A stretch of 32,928 nt of DNA from Marinomonas foliarum (GTDB taxonomy: Bacteria; Pseudomonadota; Gammaproteobacteria; Pseudomonadales; Marinomonadaceae), in assembly GCF_003337275.1 (NCBI RefSeq), contig NZ_QPJQ01000043.1, positions 1 to 32,928 on the forward strand, written 5' to 3'. Shown in pieces: positions 24,423 to 32,928 of the stretch. A program made the position numbers and the translations under genes. Position 1 is the first letter of the stretch. The number at the start of each line of letters is the position of its first letter. Below the pieces are notes generated by a model, which saw nothing but the letters and a program-made list of their open reading frames with translations, did not search any database and was not told where the DNA came from.

Positions 24423-24836
24423 ATGAAGATGAAAGCAAAAGATATTATGGTAACGGATGTCATCTGTGTTGACATGGATGAGCGCTTACCTCAAGTAAGA
24501 CACATAATGGAAACAAATGGGTTCCATCATCTTCCTGTTACTGATAAAGGAAAACTGGTTGGCATTATCTCTGACCGAGATTTATTGCGCCTTATAAGTC
24601 CTTTTATAGACAGCGCTTCTGAACAGCCAAGAGACATTGATACCCTTAACCGAGCCGCCCACCAAGTAATGACTCGCCAACCCATTACGGTAAAAGCAGA
24701 AACGCCAGTGGAAGATATTGTTGCCTGGTTAAAACGGGTAGACATATCTTGTCTACCCGTTACAGACAATGAAGATAACATCGTAGGTATTATTTCGTGG
24801 CGTGACCTTGTCAATCACGCCACGTTTAAAGATTAA
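24423..24836 (+). CDS. Two-CBS-domain protein
   Basis: A 137-residue protein made of two CBS motifs, a Bateman module that usually binds adenosyl nucleotides such as AMP or ATP. CBS1: AKDIMVTDVICVDMDERLPQ then HHLPVTDKGKLVGIISDRDL. CBS2: VMTRQPITVKAETPVEDIV then SCLPVTDNEDNIVGIISWRD. The GIISxRD ends are the classic nucleotide-contact segments. There is no attached catalytic domain, so it is a stand-alone sensor whose partner is unknown. ATG 24423 is used; a TTG at 24420 and an ATG at 24429 are alternatives. Its stop overlaps the convergent hslO stop by about four bases. Confidence 0.88.
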   Translation: MKMKAKDIMVTDVICVDMDERLPQVRHIMETNGFHHLPVTDKGKLVGIISDRDLLRLISPFIDSASEQPRDIDTLNRAAHQVMTRQPITVKAETPVEDIVAWLKRVDISCLPVTDNEDNIVGIISWRDLVNHATFKD

Positions 24837-25708
24837 TGCGTTTGGGCTTGATCACCTAAAGAATCAATTAAGTCTTCCTCTGTGAATTCATAGATTTCTG
24901 CACAGAATTGACAGTCAACTTTTACGCTACCTTGTTCGATGAGAAGCTCGCGGACTTCTTCTGCCCCCAACGACATAACCGCATCAAAAGTACGCTGACG
25001 AGAACACGAACAACCAAACTGCATTACCTTGGTGTCGTATAGACGAACTTCTTCTTCGTGATATAAGCGATGCAATAATTCGCCCGTTTCAAGGCCAAGT
25101 AACTCATCTTCCTTTACAGTAGACGTAAGATGAATCAAACGCTCCCAAGCATCTTCATCCCCTTCTTTCGCTTGCTCTGCTGGCAAACGCTGTAAGAACA
25201 GACCACCACATTGTGTGCCATTCGCCGCCAACCAAACTCGGCTTGGCAGCTGTTCAGATTGCGAAAAGTACTGTTCAAGACATTCTGCCAAAGTATCGCC
25301 GCTGATTTCAACAATGCCTTGATAGCGCTGGCCATTACGCGGCTGAATAGTAATCGCTAAATAACCGCCCTCGAGCACCTCTTTTAAAGAGATCTCTTCT
25401 GGCACTACTTCGCTATCATCCCACTGCGCAATGCCACGCAGATTTTGGTTTTCATCACATTCCATCATCAAGGTCGACAAAAAACCATGACCTTTTGCCT
25501 GAATAGATAAAACACCATCTATTTTGATGATATCTCTTAACAATGCGATTGCTGCGACAAACTCACCTAAGAGTTTTTCTAGCGATAGTGGGTACTCTTT
25601 GCGTTTAATAATTTCTTGATAAGCATCATTCAGCAGCACTCGCTCACCACGGACGTTGCTATTATCAAAGGAAAAACGCTGTATTTCATTGATGGTTACA
25701 TTATTCAC
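24833..25708 (-). CDS. hslO: Redox-regulated chaperone Hsp33
   Basis: A cytoplasmic holdase chaperone switched on by oxidation of its zinc-binding cysteines. It has 291 residues, the usual length. The N-terminal chaperone domain includes FSFDNSNVRGERVLL and LLGEFVAAIALL. The C-terminal zinc centre is complete: FGCSCSRQR (C233, C235) and VDCQFC (C266, C269), the CxC...CxxC redox switch. The start is GTG 25708, eight bases after AAGG; the GTG three codons upstream overlaps that site. It is divergent from yheS across 246 bases and ends tail-to-tail with the CBS gene. Confidence 0.95.
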   Translation of the reverse strand: MNNVTINEIQRFSFDNSNVRGERVLLNDAYQEIIKRKEYPLSLEKLLGEFVAAIALLRDIIKIDGVLSIQAKGHGFLSTLMMECDENQNLRGIAQWDDSEVVPEEISLKEVLEGGYLAITIQPRNGQRYQGIVEISGDTLAECLEQYFSQSEQLPSRVWLAANGTQCGGLFLQRLPAEQAKEGDEDAWERLIHLTSTVKEDELLGLETGELLHRLYHEEEVRLYDTKVMQFGCSCSRQRTFDAVMSLGAEEVRELLIEQGSVKVDCQFCAEIYEFTEEDLIDSLGDQAQTH

Positions 25709-25954
25709 TAGACACACCTTGATTAGACTAAAAAGCCCGACCTTTAAAAGTTCAAATTAATATTGTCGTTATTTTACCCTTGAGGCGATCAATCATCCAC
25801 TTTAAACCGTGTATAAACTGGGAATATGCACGCTTGCTATTTCGTTTAGTCTGGCAGCACTCTAAAATGTTAGACATTATACTTTTTATTGAAAAGCCGA
25901 TTGAAACGGCCAATATCACTTCTCATTAATTGAGATAAGAGATGTCTAGTTTTT

Positions 25955-27880
25955 ATGATCCAATTTACTGAAGTTAGTCTACAGCGCGGTACTCAGTTCC
26001 TCCTTGAAGAAGCCGACCTCACCATTTTCGAAGGTCAAAAAGTTGGCCTAATTGGGGCCAATGGCGCTGGTAAATCCTCTTTATTCGCCATGATCAAAGG
26101 CGAGCTACACGCAGACACTGGCGAAGTGGTTTTACCCGGCCAACGACGTATCGCTTTTATGGCTCAAGAAGTAGAAGAAACGCAGCGCAGTGCGTTGGAT
26201 TATTGCCTTGATGGCGACGACAAACTCAGAGAAATCGAGAGCAATATTGCTAAAGCCCAATCGAGTGGAGACGATCATGCTCACGCAAGCTGGCTAGGCG
26301 AATACGAAAATGCTCATGGCTACACTGCACAATCCCGTGGCGAAACATTACTGCAAGGTCTAGGTTTCAAGATGTCAGACATGCAAAGACCTGTGTCGGA
26401 CTTCTCAGGGGGGTGGCGAATTCGGCTTAACCTTGCCAAAGCTTTAATGTGCCCTTCCGACGTTCTCTTGCTCGACGAACCAACCAACCACTTGGATTTG
26501 GATGCTGTTATGTGGCTGGAAAACTGGCTGCGACAATACCCTGGCACCTTGTTATTAATCTCCCATGATAGGGATTTCTTAGATGGCATTTGTAGCCATA
26601 TTGTTCACCTCTATCAAAAGCAACTGGTGCTTTATAAAGGCAATTATTCAGACTACGAGCGCCAACGAGCCGAGCATCTAGCGCAACAACAAGCCAACTA
26701 TGAGAAACAACAAGAGAAACGTGCACATCTGCAGCAATATGTCGATCGCTTTCGTTATAAAGCTGATAAGGCGAAACAAGCTCAGAGCCGCTTAAAAATG
26801 CTCGAGAAGATGGAAATTATTGGTCCTGCGCATATAGACTCACAATTTGAGTTTTCCATTCCTGTCGCCGAGAAAACCTCGCAACTGTTGATCAACTTAT
26901 CACAAGCTGACTTGGGCTATACCGCTGAATCAGGCGCAAAAACCGTTCAACTGGGCAACACTAACTTTGCTCTTCGAGACGGTCAGCGTATTGGTTTACT
27001 TGGTCCGAATGGCGCGGGCAAGTCAACCCTCATAAAGTCCATTGTTGGCGAAATTAGTATTTTGGCAGGGGATCGCATCACAGGTGAAAACCTAAAAATC
27101 GGTTACTTCTCACAACACCAACTCAGTGCTCTTGACCTAGAAGCTTCGCCCCTGTTGCACATTCAGCGCTTAACACCAAAAGTACTGGAAAGTGACATTC
27201 GTCGTTACTTAGGAGGCTTTGGTTTTATTGGTGACGACGCACTACGTGCGGTCAAAGGCTTTTCAGGTGGCGAAAAAGCGCGTTTGGCCTTATCTCTTAT
27301 TTCGTGGACCAAACCAAACCTATTAGTACTTGATGAACCAACTAACCATTTGGATATCGAAATGCGCCAAGCATTAACAGAAGCCTTGCAAGAGTTCCCA
27401 GGCTCTATTTTGCTGGTATCTCACGACCGGCACCTTCTTAATAGCACGGTTGATGAATTTTACCTCGTTGCGGACCATCAGATTCAAGCTTTCGATGGCG
27501 ATTTACCAACTTATCATGCATGGTTACAAGCAAGACAAGCCAACGCAGCACAGCTGGAAAAAGGTGAACTAGCAGGTGACAAACTCGATAAAGTGGACCG
27601 TAAAGAAGAACGTCGCAAAGCCGCTGAAATGCGTGAAAAGTTGCGACCGCTCCATAAGAAAATAGAAAAATATGAAAAAGCTGTTCAAGCAGCACAAGAG
27701 CAACTTGACCGTATTGCTGAGGCGATGGCAGATTCCAGCCTTTATGAAGCAGATAAAAAAGACGAGCTTCAACATTTGTTGAGTGACGAAGCTAAGTGGA
27801 AGAAGACCCAAGCAGAAAGTGAAGAAGCGTGGTTCGAGGCTCAAGAAGAGCTTGAAGAAGCCGAGACCTTGCTCGCTTAG
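25955..27880 (+). CDS. yheS: ABC-F ATPase of the YheS type
   Basis: A soluble twin-ATPase ABC-F protein acting on the ribosome, not a transporter. 641 residues, very close to E. coli YheS in length and along the whole sequence. Domain 1: Walker A GANGAGKSS, signature DFSGGWRIRLNLA, Walker B LLLDEPTNHLDLDAV. The linker (P-site tRNA interaction) region contains QQANYEKQQEKRAHLQQYVD and FRYKADKAKQAQSRLKM. Domain 2: Walker A GPNGAGKSTLI, signature FSGGEKARLAL, Walker B LVLDEPTNHLDIEM. The C-terminal ~95 residues form a charged coiled coil. No membrane segment. Upstream Shine-Dalgarno is weak. Confidence 0.93.
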   Translation: MIQFTEVSLQRGTQFLLEEADLTIFEGQKVGLIGANGAGKSSLFAMIKGELHADTGEVVLPGQRRIAFMAQEVEETQRSALDYCLDGDDKLREIESNIAKAQSSGDDHAHASWLGEYENAHGYTAQSRGETLLQGLGFKMSDMQRPVSDFSGGWRIRLNLAKALMCPSDVLLLDEPTNHLDLDAVMWLENWLRQYPGTLLLISHDRDFLDGICSHIVHLYQKQLVLYKGNYSDYERQRAEHLAQQQANYEKQQEKRAHLQQYVDRFRYKADKAKQAQSRLKMLEKMEIIGPAHIDSQFEFSIPVAEKTSQLLINLSQADLGYTAESGAKTVQLGNTNFALRDGQRIGLLGPNGAGKSTLIKSIVGEISILAGDRITGENLKIGYFSQHQLSALDLEASPLLHIQRLTPKVLESDIRRYLGGFGFIGDDALRAVKGFSGGEKARLALSLISWTKPNLLVLDEPTNHLDIEMRQALTEALQEFPGSILLVSHDRHLLNSTVDEFYLVADHQIQAFDGDLPTYHAWLQARQANAAQLEKGELAGDKLDKVDRKEERRKAAEMREKLRPLHKKIEKYEKAVQAAQEQLDRIAEAMADSSLYEADKKDELQHLLSDEAKWKKTQAESEEAWFEAQEELEEAETLLA

Positions 27881-27992
27881 GCGAATACAGAAAAGAACGT
27901 ATAAACAAAGACTAAGTGCTAGAAATCCGTAAAGTTTTGTCTTAACACAAAGCTTTCACTCTAGTACTGACATAATATTGTAACAATACTAA

Positions 27993-29018
<1,026 letters not shown>

Positions 29019-29094
29019 AAATTCAAATTTTTTAGTAAATAAGTACATTGAATCGGTGACCAGCAGGCTGCGTTGGTGTAATTTGTTAGGATAT

Positions 29095-29110
29095 GCCTAC
29101 ACTTGTAGGC
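29095..29110. promoter_or_regulatory. Short palindrome upstream of ppk
   Basis: GCCTAC and GTAGGC flank ACTT, making a 16-base inverted repeat 58 bases before the ppk start, inside the hemB-ppk gap. It has no T-run, so an operator or leader hairpin is more likely than a terminator. It does not match a Pho box. Confidence 0.35.
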
Positions 29111-29168
29111 AAGAGGAACAATAATGCCAACAACACAATAAAACGGTATTTAGAGAGAATTAAAGCGC

Positions 29169-31388
29169 ATGTCTGAGCAGTCGGTGAACGAAATAGATAA
29201 AAAAGAAACTATCCCCAGCCCTCCGCTGGAACTGGATTCAGAGTTGGTACTGGAACCTATTCCTGAGCAACCACAGGATCCGAATAAGATAGCTATTGAA
29301 GAGCGTCTACCAGAGGAAATTGACCTGGCTGACCCAGAGCTCTATTTCAACCGTGAGCTGAGTCACCTTCAGTTTAACGCGCGCGTGCTTGAACAAGCCA
29401 TGGATGAGAACCACCCAATCCTAAATAGATTGATGTTTCTGTGTATCTTTAGTTCGAACATGGATGAGTTTTTTGAGATCCGTGTTGCGGGTTTAAAAAG
29501 CCAATTAGAATACAGCCGTGAAAAAAATGGCCCTGACGGCATGCACCCGAAAAAAGTGCTTGGTCTGATCAGCGAACACGCTCACAAGCTAGTCCGCCGT
29601 CAATACCGCATTCTCAACGATATTATTTTACCTAAGCTAGCGACTGAAAATGTTAAGTTCATTCGTCGTACTGTATGGAATGAAAAACAAGCCGCTTGGG
29701 TAAAGCGCTATTTTCGTGACAATGTGCTGCCGATCATCAGTCCTATTGGACTCGATCCAGCACACCCGTTCCCTAGATTAGCAAACAAGACCTTCAACTT
29801 CGTTGTTGAACTAGAAGGCCGAGATGCCTTTGGTCGTGAAAATGGTCTTGCCATTGTTCCTGCACCAAGTTCACTGCCTCGACTTGTTAAATTACCAGAT
29901 GAAGTGTGTGAAGGCGGAGACAATCTGGTTTTCCTTTCATCTATTATTCACGCTCATGCAGATCAATTATTTCCAGGTATGACAGTCAAAGGCTGTTTCC
30001 AATTCCGCCTGACTCGTAACGCGGATTTAGAAGTAGATTCCGACGACATCGGCGTCGATTTAGCAGGTGCATTACGCACAGAATTACAAAGTCGTCATTA
30101 CGGTAGTTCGGTGCGATTGGAAATCGCCGAAAACTGCCCTCTTCATATCGTCGACTCTTTGCTGAAGCAATTTGATCTAGAGCAGCAAGACCTTTATCGC
30201 ATCGATGGCCCTGTAAACCTTAGCCGTCTTATGGCTGTGCTCGAGTTAGTGGATCGCCCAGATCTAATGTACCCTCCTTTTTCTCCGGGCCTGCCTAGAA
30301 AGCTTGCCAGCTCTGGTGGATTGTTCGAGGCTATTCGTCAACGCGACTACTTACTCATGCACCCATTTGAGAGCTTCTCGCCTGTTATCGACTTATTAAG
30401 TGAAGCCGCGAAAGACCCAAGTGTGGTCGCCATTCGTCAGACGCTATATAGAACAGGCTCTCGCTCGCCGATTGCTAATGCATTGGTTGAAGCCGCTCGG
30501 AATGGCAAAGAAGTTACAGTTGTCATCGAATTACGTGCTCGCTTTGATGAAGCAGAAAACTTAGCCTTGGCAAGCCGCTTACAAGACGCAGGTGCTATTG
30601 TGGTTTATGGTGTTGTTCGTCATAAAACCCATGCGAAAATGATCCTAATCGTTCGTAGAGAAGGCGCAGACCTGACCCGTTACGTTCACCTAGGAACAGG
30701 TAACTACCACGCAGGTAATGCACGTCTCTACACCGACTATAGCTTTATGACCTGTGACAAGGAAATTGGTGATGATGTTCATCGCGTTTTCCAGCAGCTC
30801 ACAGGAATGAGTAAAGAACTAAAAGTCAAAAAACTATTACACGCACCGTTCACTCTTCGAGACCGCTTGTTAGAAATGATAAACAGAGAAGCAGAAAATG
30901 CACTCAATGGTGAGCCTTCTCGTATTATTATTAAAGTAAACTCGTTAACAGAACAAAGACTGGTTCAATCTCTCTATAAAGCGTCTCAGGCAGGGGTAAA
31001 AATAGACTTAATTGTTCGTGGCATCTGTACATTGCGTCCTGGTATCAAAGGCATATCATCCAATATTCGTGTACGAAGCGTTATAGGACGATTCCTTGAA
31101 CACACTAGAGTGTATTACTTCTACAACAATCGTAACCCTAAGGTTTATTTATCCAGCGCAGATGGCATGGATAGAAACTTAAACAATCGTATTGAAGTCG
31201 CCTTCCCTCTTCAGGATTATAAACAGACTCGCCGAGTGAAAAAGGAACTGGAGTATTACCTAACAGACAATACGCAAAGCTGGATTCTTCAGAGCGATGG
31301 CTCGTATCAGTTATCCAAACCAAGGAAAGGCGAATACCGCAGTGCACAACGAGCACTGCTTAGTGAATTAGCAGACAATACTCGATAA
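29169..31388 (+). CDS. ppk: Polyphosphate kinase 1
   Basis: Makes inorganic polyphosphate from ATP. 739 residues. The first ~50 residues are an acidic Pro/Glu-rich extension not needed for the fold. The PPK N domain opens with YFNRELSHLQFNARVLEQA and SSNMDEFFEIRVAGL. The catalytic phospholipase-D-like halves follow, with the autophosphorylated His in VRHKTHAKMILI (~H488), HLGTGNYHAGNARLYTD, and the second active-site His in FLEHTRVYYF (~H645) followed by YLSSADGMDRNLNNRIE. All key residues are intact. It is paired functionally with ppx, although that gene lies 10 kb away in the opposite direction here. Confidence 0.97.
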   Translation: MSEQSVNEIDKKETIPSPPLELDSELVLEPIPEQPQDPNKIAIEERLPEEIDLADPELYFNRELSHLQFNARVLEQAMDENHPILNRLMFLCIFSSNMDEFFEIRVAGLKSQLEYSREKNGPDGMHPKKVLGLISEHAHKLVRRQYRILNDIILPKLATENVKFIRRTVWNEKQAAWVKRYFRDNVLPIISPIGLDPAHPFPRLANKTFNFVVELEGRDAFGRENGLAIVPAPSSLPRLVKLPDEVCEGGDNLVFLSSIIHAHADQLFPGMTVKGCFQFRLTRNADLEVDSDDIGVDLAGALRTELQSRHYGSSVRLEIAENCPLHIVDSLLKQFDLEQQDLYRIDGPVNLSRLMAVLELVDRPDLMYPPFSPGLPRKLASSGGLFEAIRQRDYLLMHPFESFSPVIDLLSEAAKDPSVVAIRQTLYRTGSRSPIANALVEAARNGKEVTVVIELRARFDEAENLALASRLQDAGAIVVYGVVRHKTHAKMILIVRREGADLTRYVHLGTGNYHAGNARLYTDYSFMTCDKEIGDDVHRVFQQLTGMSKELKVKKLLHAPFTLRDRLLEMINREAENALNGEPSRIIIKVNSLTEQRLVQSLYKASQAGVKIDLIVRGICTLRPGIKGISSNIRVRSVIGRFLEHTRVYYFYNNRNPKVYLSSADGMDRNLNNRIEVAFPLQDYKQTRRVKKELEYYLTDNTQSWILQSDGSYQLSKPRKGEYRSAQRALLSELADNTR

Positions 31389-31409
31389 TCCCGTACTCTT
31401 ATCTACATA

Positions 31410-31436
31410 AAGCCCAGCATCAGACTGGGCTTTTTT
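31410..31436 (+). terminator. Terminator after ppk
   Basis: AAGCCCAG (31410-31417) pairs with CTGGGCTT (31425-31432) around a seven-base loop, followed by TTTT. It lies about 20 bases after the ppk stop. Confidence 0.9.
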
Positions 31437-31642
31437 GTGCATAAAAATAAGGCTTATCCCCAAGTCTTTTTGAACACATAAATTATTATGTCATCACATA
31501 TATTTACTTCAAGATATAAGCCAATCATCATTTTTCTTGGCCGACAGGAAATACGACCACCCTCTATCCATTCACGACACCTGTATATAGAATAAACAAA
31601 AATGTGCATAGAATGAGCAAAATCATATAAAAAGGCACTCTT

Positions 31643-32380
31643 ATGAAAATAGTTACAACGTTCTTTTCCGCTTTGATTATTACTCTTCCTCTTACCGTAA
31701 AAGCTCAAACTGTTGAACTAACCACAATGAACTGGCCACCATTTTATGCAGAAAGCCTAGAAAAAGGCGGCTTCATTACAGCCATTGTAGAAGAAGCGCT
31801 TACTGAATCAGGTTATGACTCTACTATCGAATTCACAGGCTGGCAAAATGCTTTGGACAACGCGAAGAAGGGTGACAAAGACGCTATTGTAGGCGGTTAC
31901 TATTCAGAGGAAAGAGCAAAAGAGTACTATTTCTCCATTCCCATTTACACCGTTCTAGCAGGTCTAATCAAAAAACCAGATTTCCCTATGAACAATTACT
32001 CTTCATTTGAAGAGCTCAATCAATACTCTATTGCTAAATTGAAAGGCACTGTAATCGGTGAATCATTTGATAACTTTCCGTTCTCAAACATTAAGGAATA
32101 CGCAGAAGTGTCTGATGCTGTTAAAGCATTAGATTCTGGTGAAGTCCAACTATATGCAGATAGCTTAGCTGTTGCAAAAGAAGCCGCTAAAGCGGCAGGT
32201 ATTGATGGCTCTCAACTACAGATCCTTCTTCCACCTCTAGAAGAAAATGACCTATACCTTTTGATTTCAAAAACCGCCCCTAACGCAGAAGAAATCCGCG
32301 ATGCTTTTAACAAAGGACTAATATCACTCCAAGCTTCTGGACGTTACAGCGAGATATTAGTTGAATTCAATCAACAGTAA
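31643..32380 (+). CDS. Periplasmic solute-binding protein (bacterial extracellular solute-binding family 3)
   Basis: A 245-residue secreted binding protein of the amino-acid/polar solute type (SBP_bac_3). The signal peptide (MKIVTTFFSALIITLPLTVKA) has a likely cleavage after Ala21. The mature start LTTMNWPPFYAESLEKGGF is the usual first strand and ligand loop; WQNALDNAKKGDKDAIVGGYYSEERAKEY matches the conserved middle segment. No ABC permease or ATPase gene is adjacent and it has its own terminator, so it may be an orphan binding protein or serve a distant transporter. The ligand is not predictable. AAAGG precedes the ATG. Confidence 0.85.
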   Translation: MKIVTTFFSALIITLPLTVKAQTVELTTMNWPPFYAESLEKGGFITAIVEEALTESGYDSTIEFTGWQNALDNAKKGDKDAIVGGYYSEERAKEYYFSIPIYTVLAGLIKKPDFPMNNYSSFEELNQYSIAKLKGTVIGESFDNFPFSNIKEYAEVSDAVKALDSGEVQLYADSLAVAKEAAKAAGIDGSQLQILLPPLEENDLYLLISKTAPNAEEIRDAFNKGLISLQASGRYSEILVEFNQQ

Positions 32381-32400
32381 TCATACCTAAACTCCATACT

Positions 32401-32455
32401 AAGCCCTGAAAGTAAGCGTTGCTTCCATAGAGCAAAGCAACTTCCAGGGCTTTTT
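32401..32455 (+). terminator. Terminator after the solute-binding protein gene
   Basis: AAGCCCTG at 32401 pairs with CAGGGCTT; inner arms GTTGCTT and AAGCAAC add to the stem with one bulge, and T5 follows. Confidence 0.8.
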
Positions 32456-32508
32456 CATTTGTTTTGATCTCCCCCCCCGAATAGACAGCCGCCTATTACC
32501 ATGTCGTA

Positions 32509-32761
32509 AAGTGATGTGGGGAGGATCTATCCAGATAGACGACATAGGCAATCTCTTTTAATGTCACGCTCTAATAGACCACATAAGGCACGATAAGGCG
32601 TCTTCTTTTGATGCCACGCGGTAACACATCAAAGGATGTGACAAACGCCAACTGGATACAGAGGATAAACCATTACTACGTGGCGTGAGTTCAGATAGAT
32701 AACACATGACGCGCTCTTTTGATGACCCGCGCAGACACGTCGAAGAATGAGACTGGCGCAA
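32509..32761. repeat. Tract of diverged ~50-bp repeat modules
   Basis: A recurring module appears about five times. TCTTTTAATGTCACGC starts at 32554, TCTTTTGATGCCACGCG at 32604 and TCTTTTGATGACCCGCG at 32715. A second part, GATAGACGACATAGG, occurs at 32534, AATAGACCACATAAGG at 32573 and GATAGATAACACATGACG at 32694. Spacing is close to 50 bases (about 111 across the least-preserved unit). The copies are too diverged for a recent tandem duplication and open frames across them look non-coding. Confidence 0.5.
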
Positions 32762-32928
32762 GCGGAGCAAATGGCTAAGCGAGTGCTGCGAGGCTTATTG
32801 CTAACCCAGATGACTTTGCATTTCTTTAAGACAAAAAAAAGCCCTGACAGCATAGCTATCAGGGCCTTGTTAATATAAAGCTTGATGATACTTCCCCTAT
32901 TGCGGGACGATCTACTCTTACATGCCTG
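32762..32928. other. Gene-free right edge of the window
   Basis: Apart from the terminator at 32841-32865, no gene is supported. The last ~60 bases beyond the terminator may hold the 3' end of a minus-strand gene starting outside the window, but no recognisable protein end is seen. Confidence 0.35.
32841..32865 (-). terminator. Minus-strand terminator at right edge
   Basis: GCCCTGA (32841-32847) and TCAGGGC (32859-32865) form a stem with an 11-base loop. On the minus strand it is followed by T8, implying a transcription unit entering from the right. Confidence 0.75.

Noticed and set aside
32509..32761. CRISPR array
   Set aside because: The repeated modules differ from copy to copy, spacing is irregular and no cas genes are near. 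CRISPR repeats would be nearly identical.
32564..32853. Two overlapping minus-strand open frames of 68 and 74 codons
   Set aside because: They run through the diverged repeats and one starts inside the terminator hairpin; no ribosome-binding site and composition unlike a real protein.

Overview
The window looks like a chromosomal segment of a marine gammaproteobacterium of the Oceanospirillales type, most likely Marinomonas or a close relative. This is inferred from the gene set (Mrp antiporter, Mqo, YfcL, a YheS-type ABC-F protein, an aspartate-rich HemB), from the partly kept hemB/ppk/ppx/rho/fre neighbourhood known from Pseudomonas, and from moderate GC content. No rRNA, complete tRNA or CRISPR array was seen.

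Layout. 1-1260 is the right end of a small integrated element. The 3' tail of an IS3-family transposase sits inside a tyrosine recombinase gene and removes its catalytic C-terminus. Next come two direct repeats that look like integrase arm sites, then a short sequence resembling the 3' end of tmRNA (ssrA), a common integration target. 1341-5570 holds an accessory cassette (an AraC-type regulator divergent from an NmrA-like oxidoreductase and a DUF1772 membrane protein), a cysteine-containing lipoprotein and a Yip1-like membrane protein. 5995-11851 is a six-gene Mrp/Pha-type cation/proton antiporter operon with fused A and B subunits. Its first gene starts at a TTG that overlaps the stop codon of a possible 19-residue leader peptide.

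11832-17831 is the most unusual part. It encodes an ammonium-transporter-like sensor fused to PAS, GGDEF and EAL domains, which would tie ammonium sensing to cyclic di-GMP. It also encodes a 675-residue protein with tubulin/FtsZ signature motifs that is far longer than FtsZ, and a divergently transcribed 97-residue protein of unknown function. 17846-31388 is mostly housekeeping: ppx, rho (with a long leader), a flavin-reductase-like gene, yfcL, mqo, a two-CBS protein, hslO (Hsp33), yheS, hemB and ppk. ppx and ppk make or degrade polyphosphate; Mqo and the Mrp antiporter both bear on respiratory membrane energetics. The right end has a periplasmic solute-binding protein and a roughly 250-bp tract of diverged, about 50-bp repeated modules without a convincing gene.

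The best candidates for undescribed biology are the tubulin-like gene with its small divergent neighbour, and the Amt-GGDEF-EAL transducer beside it.
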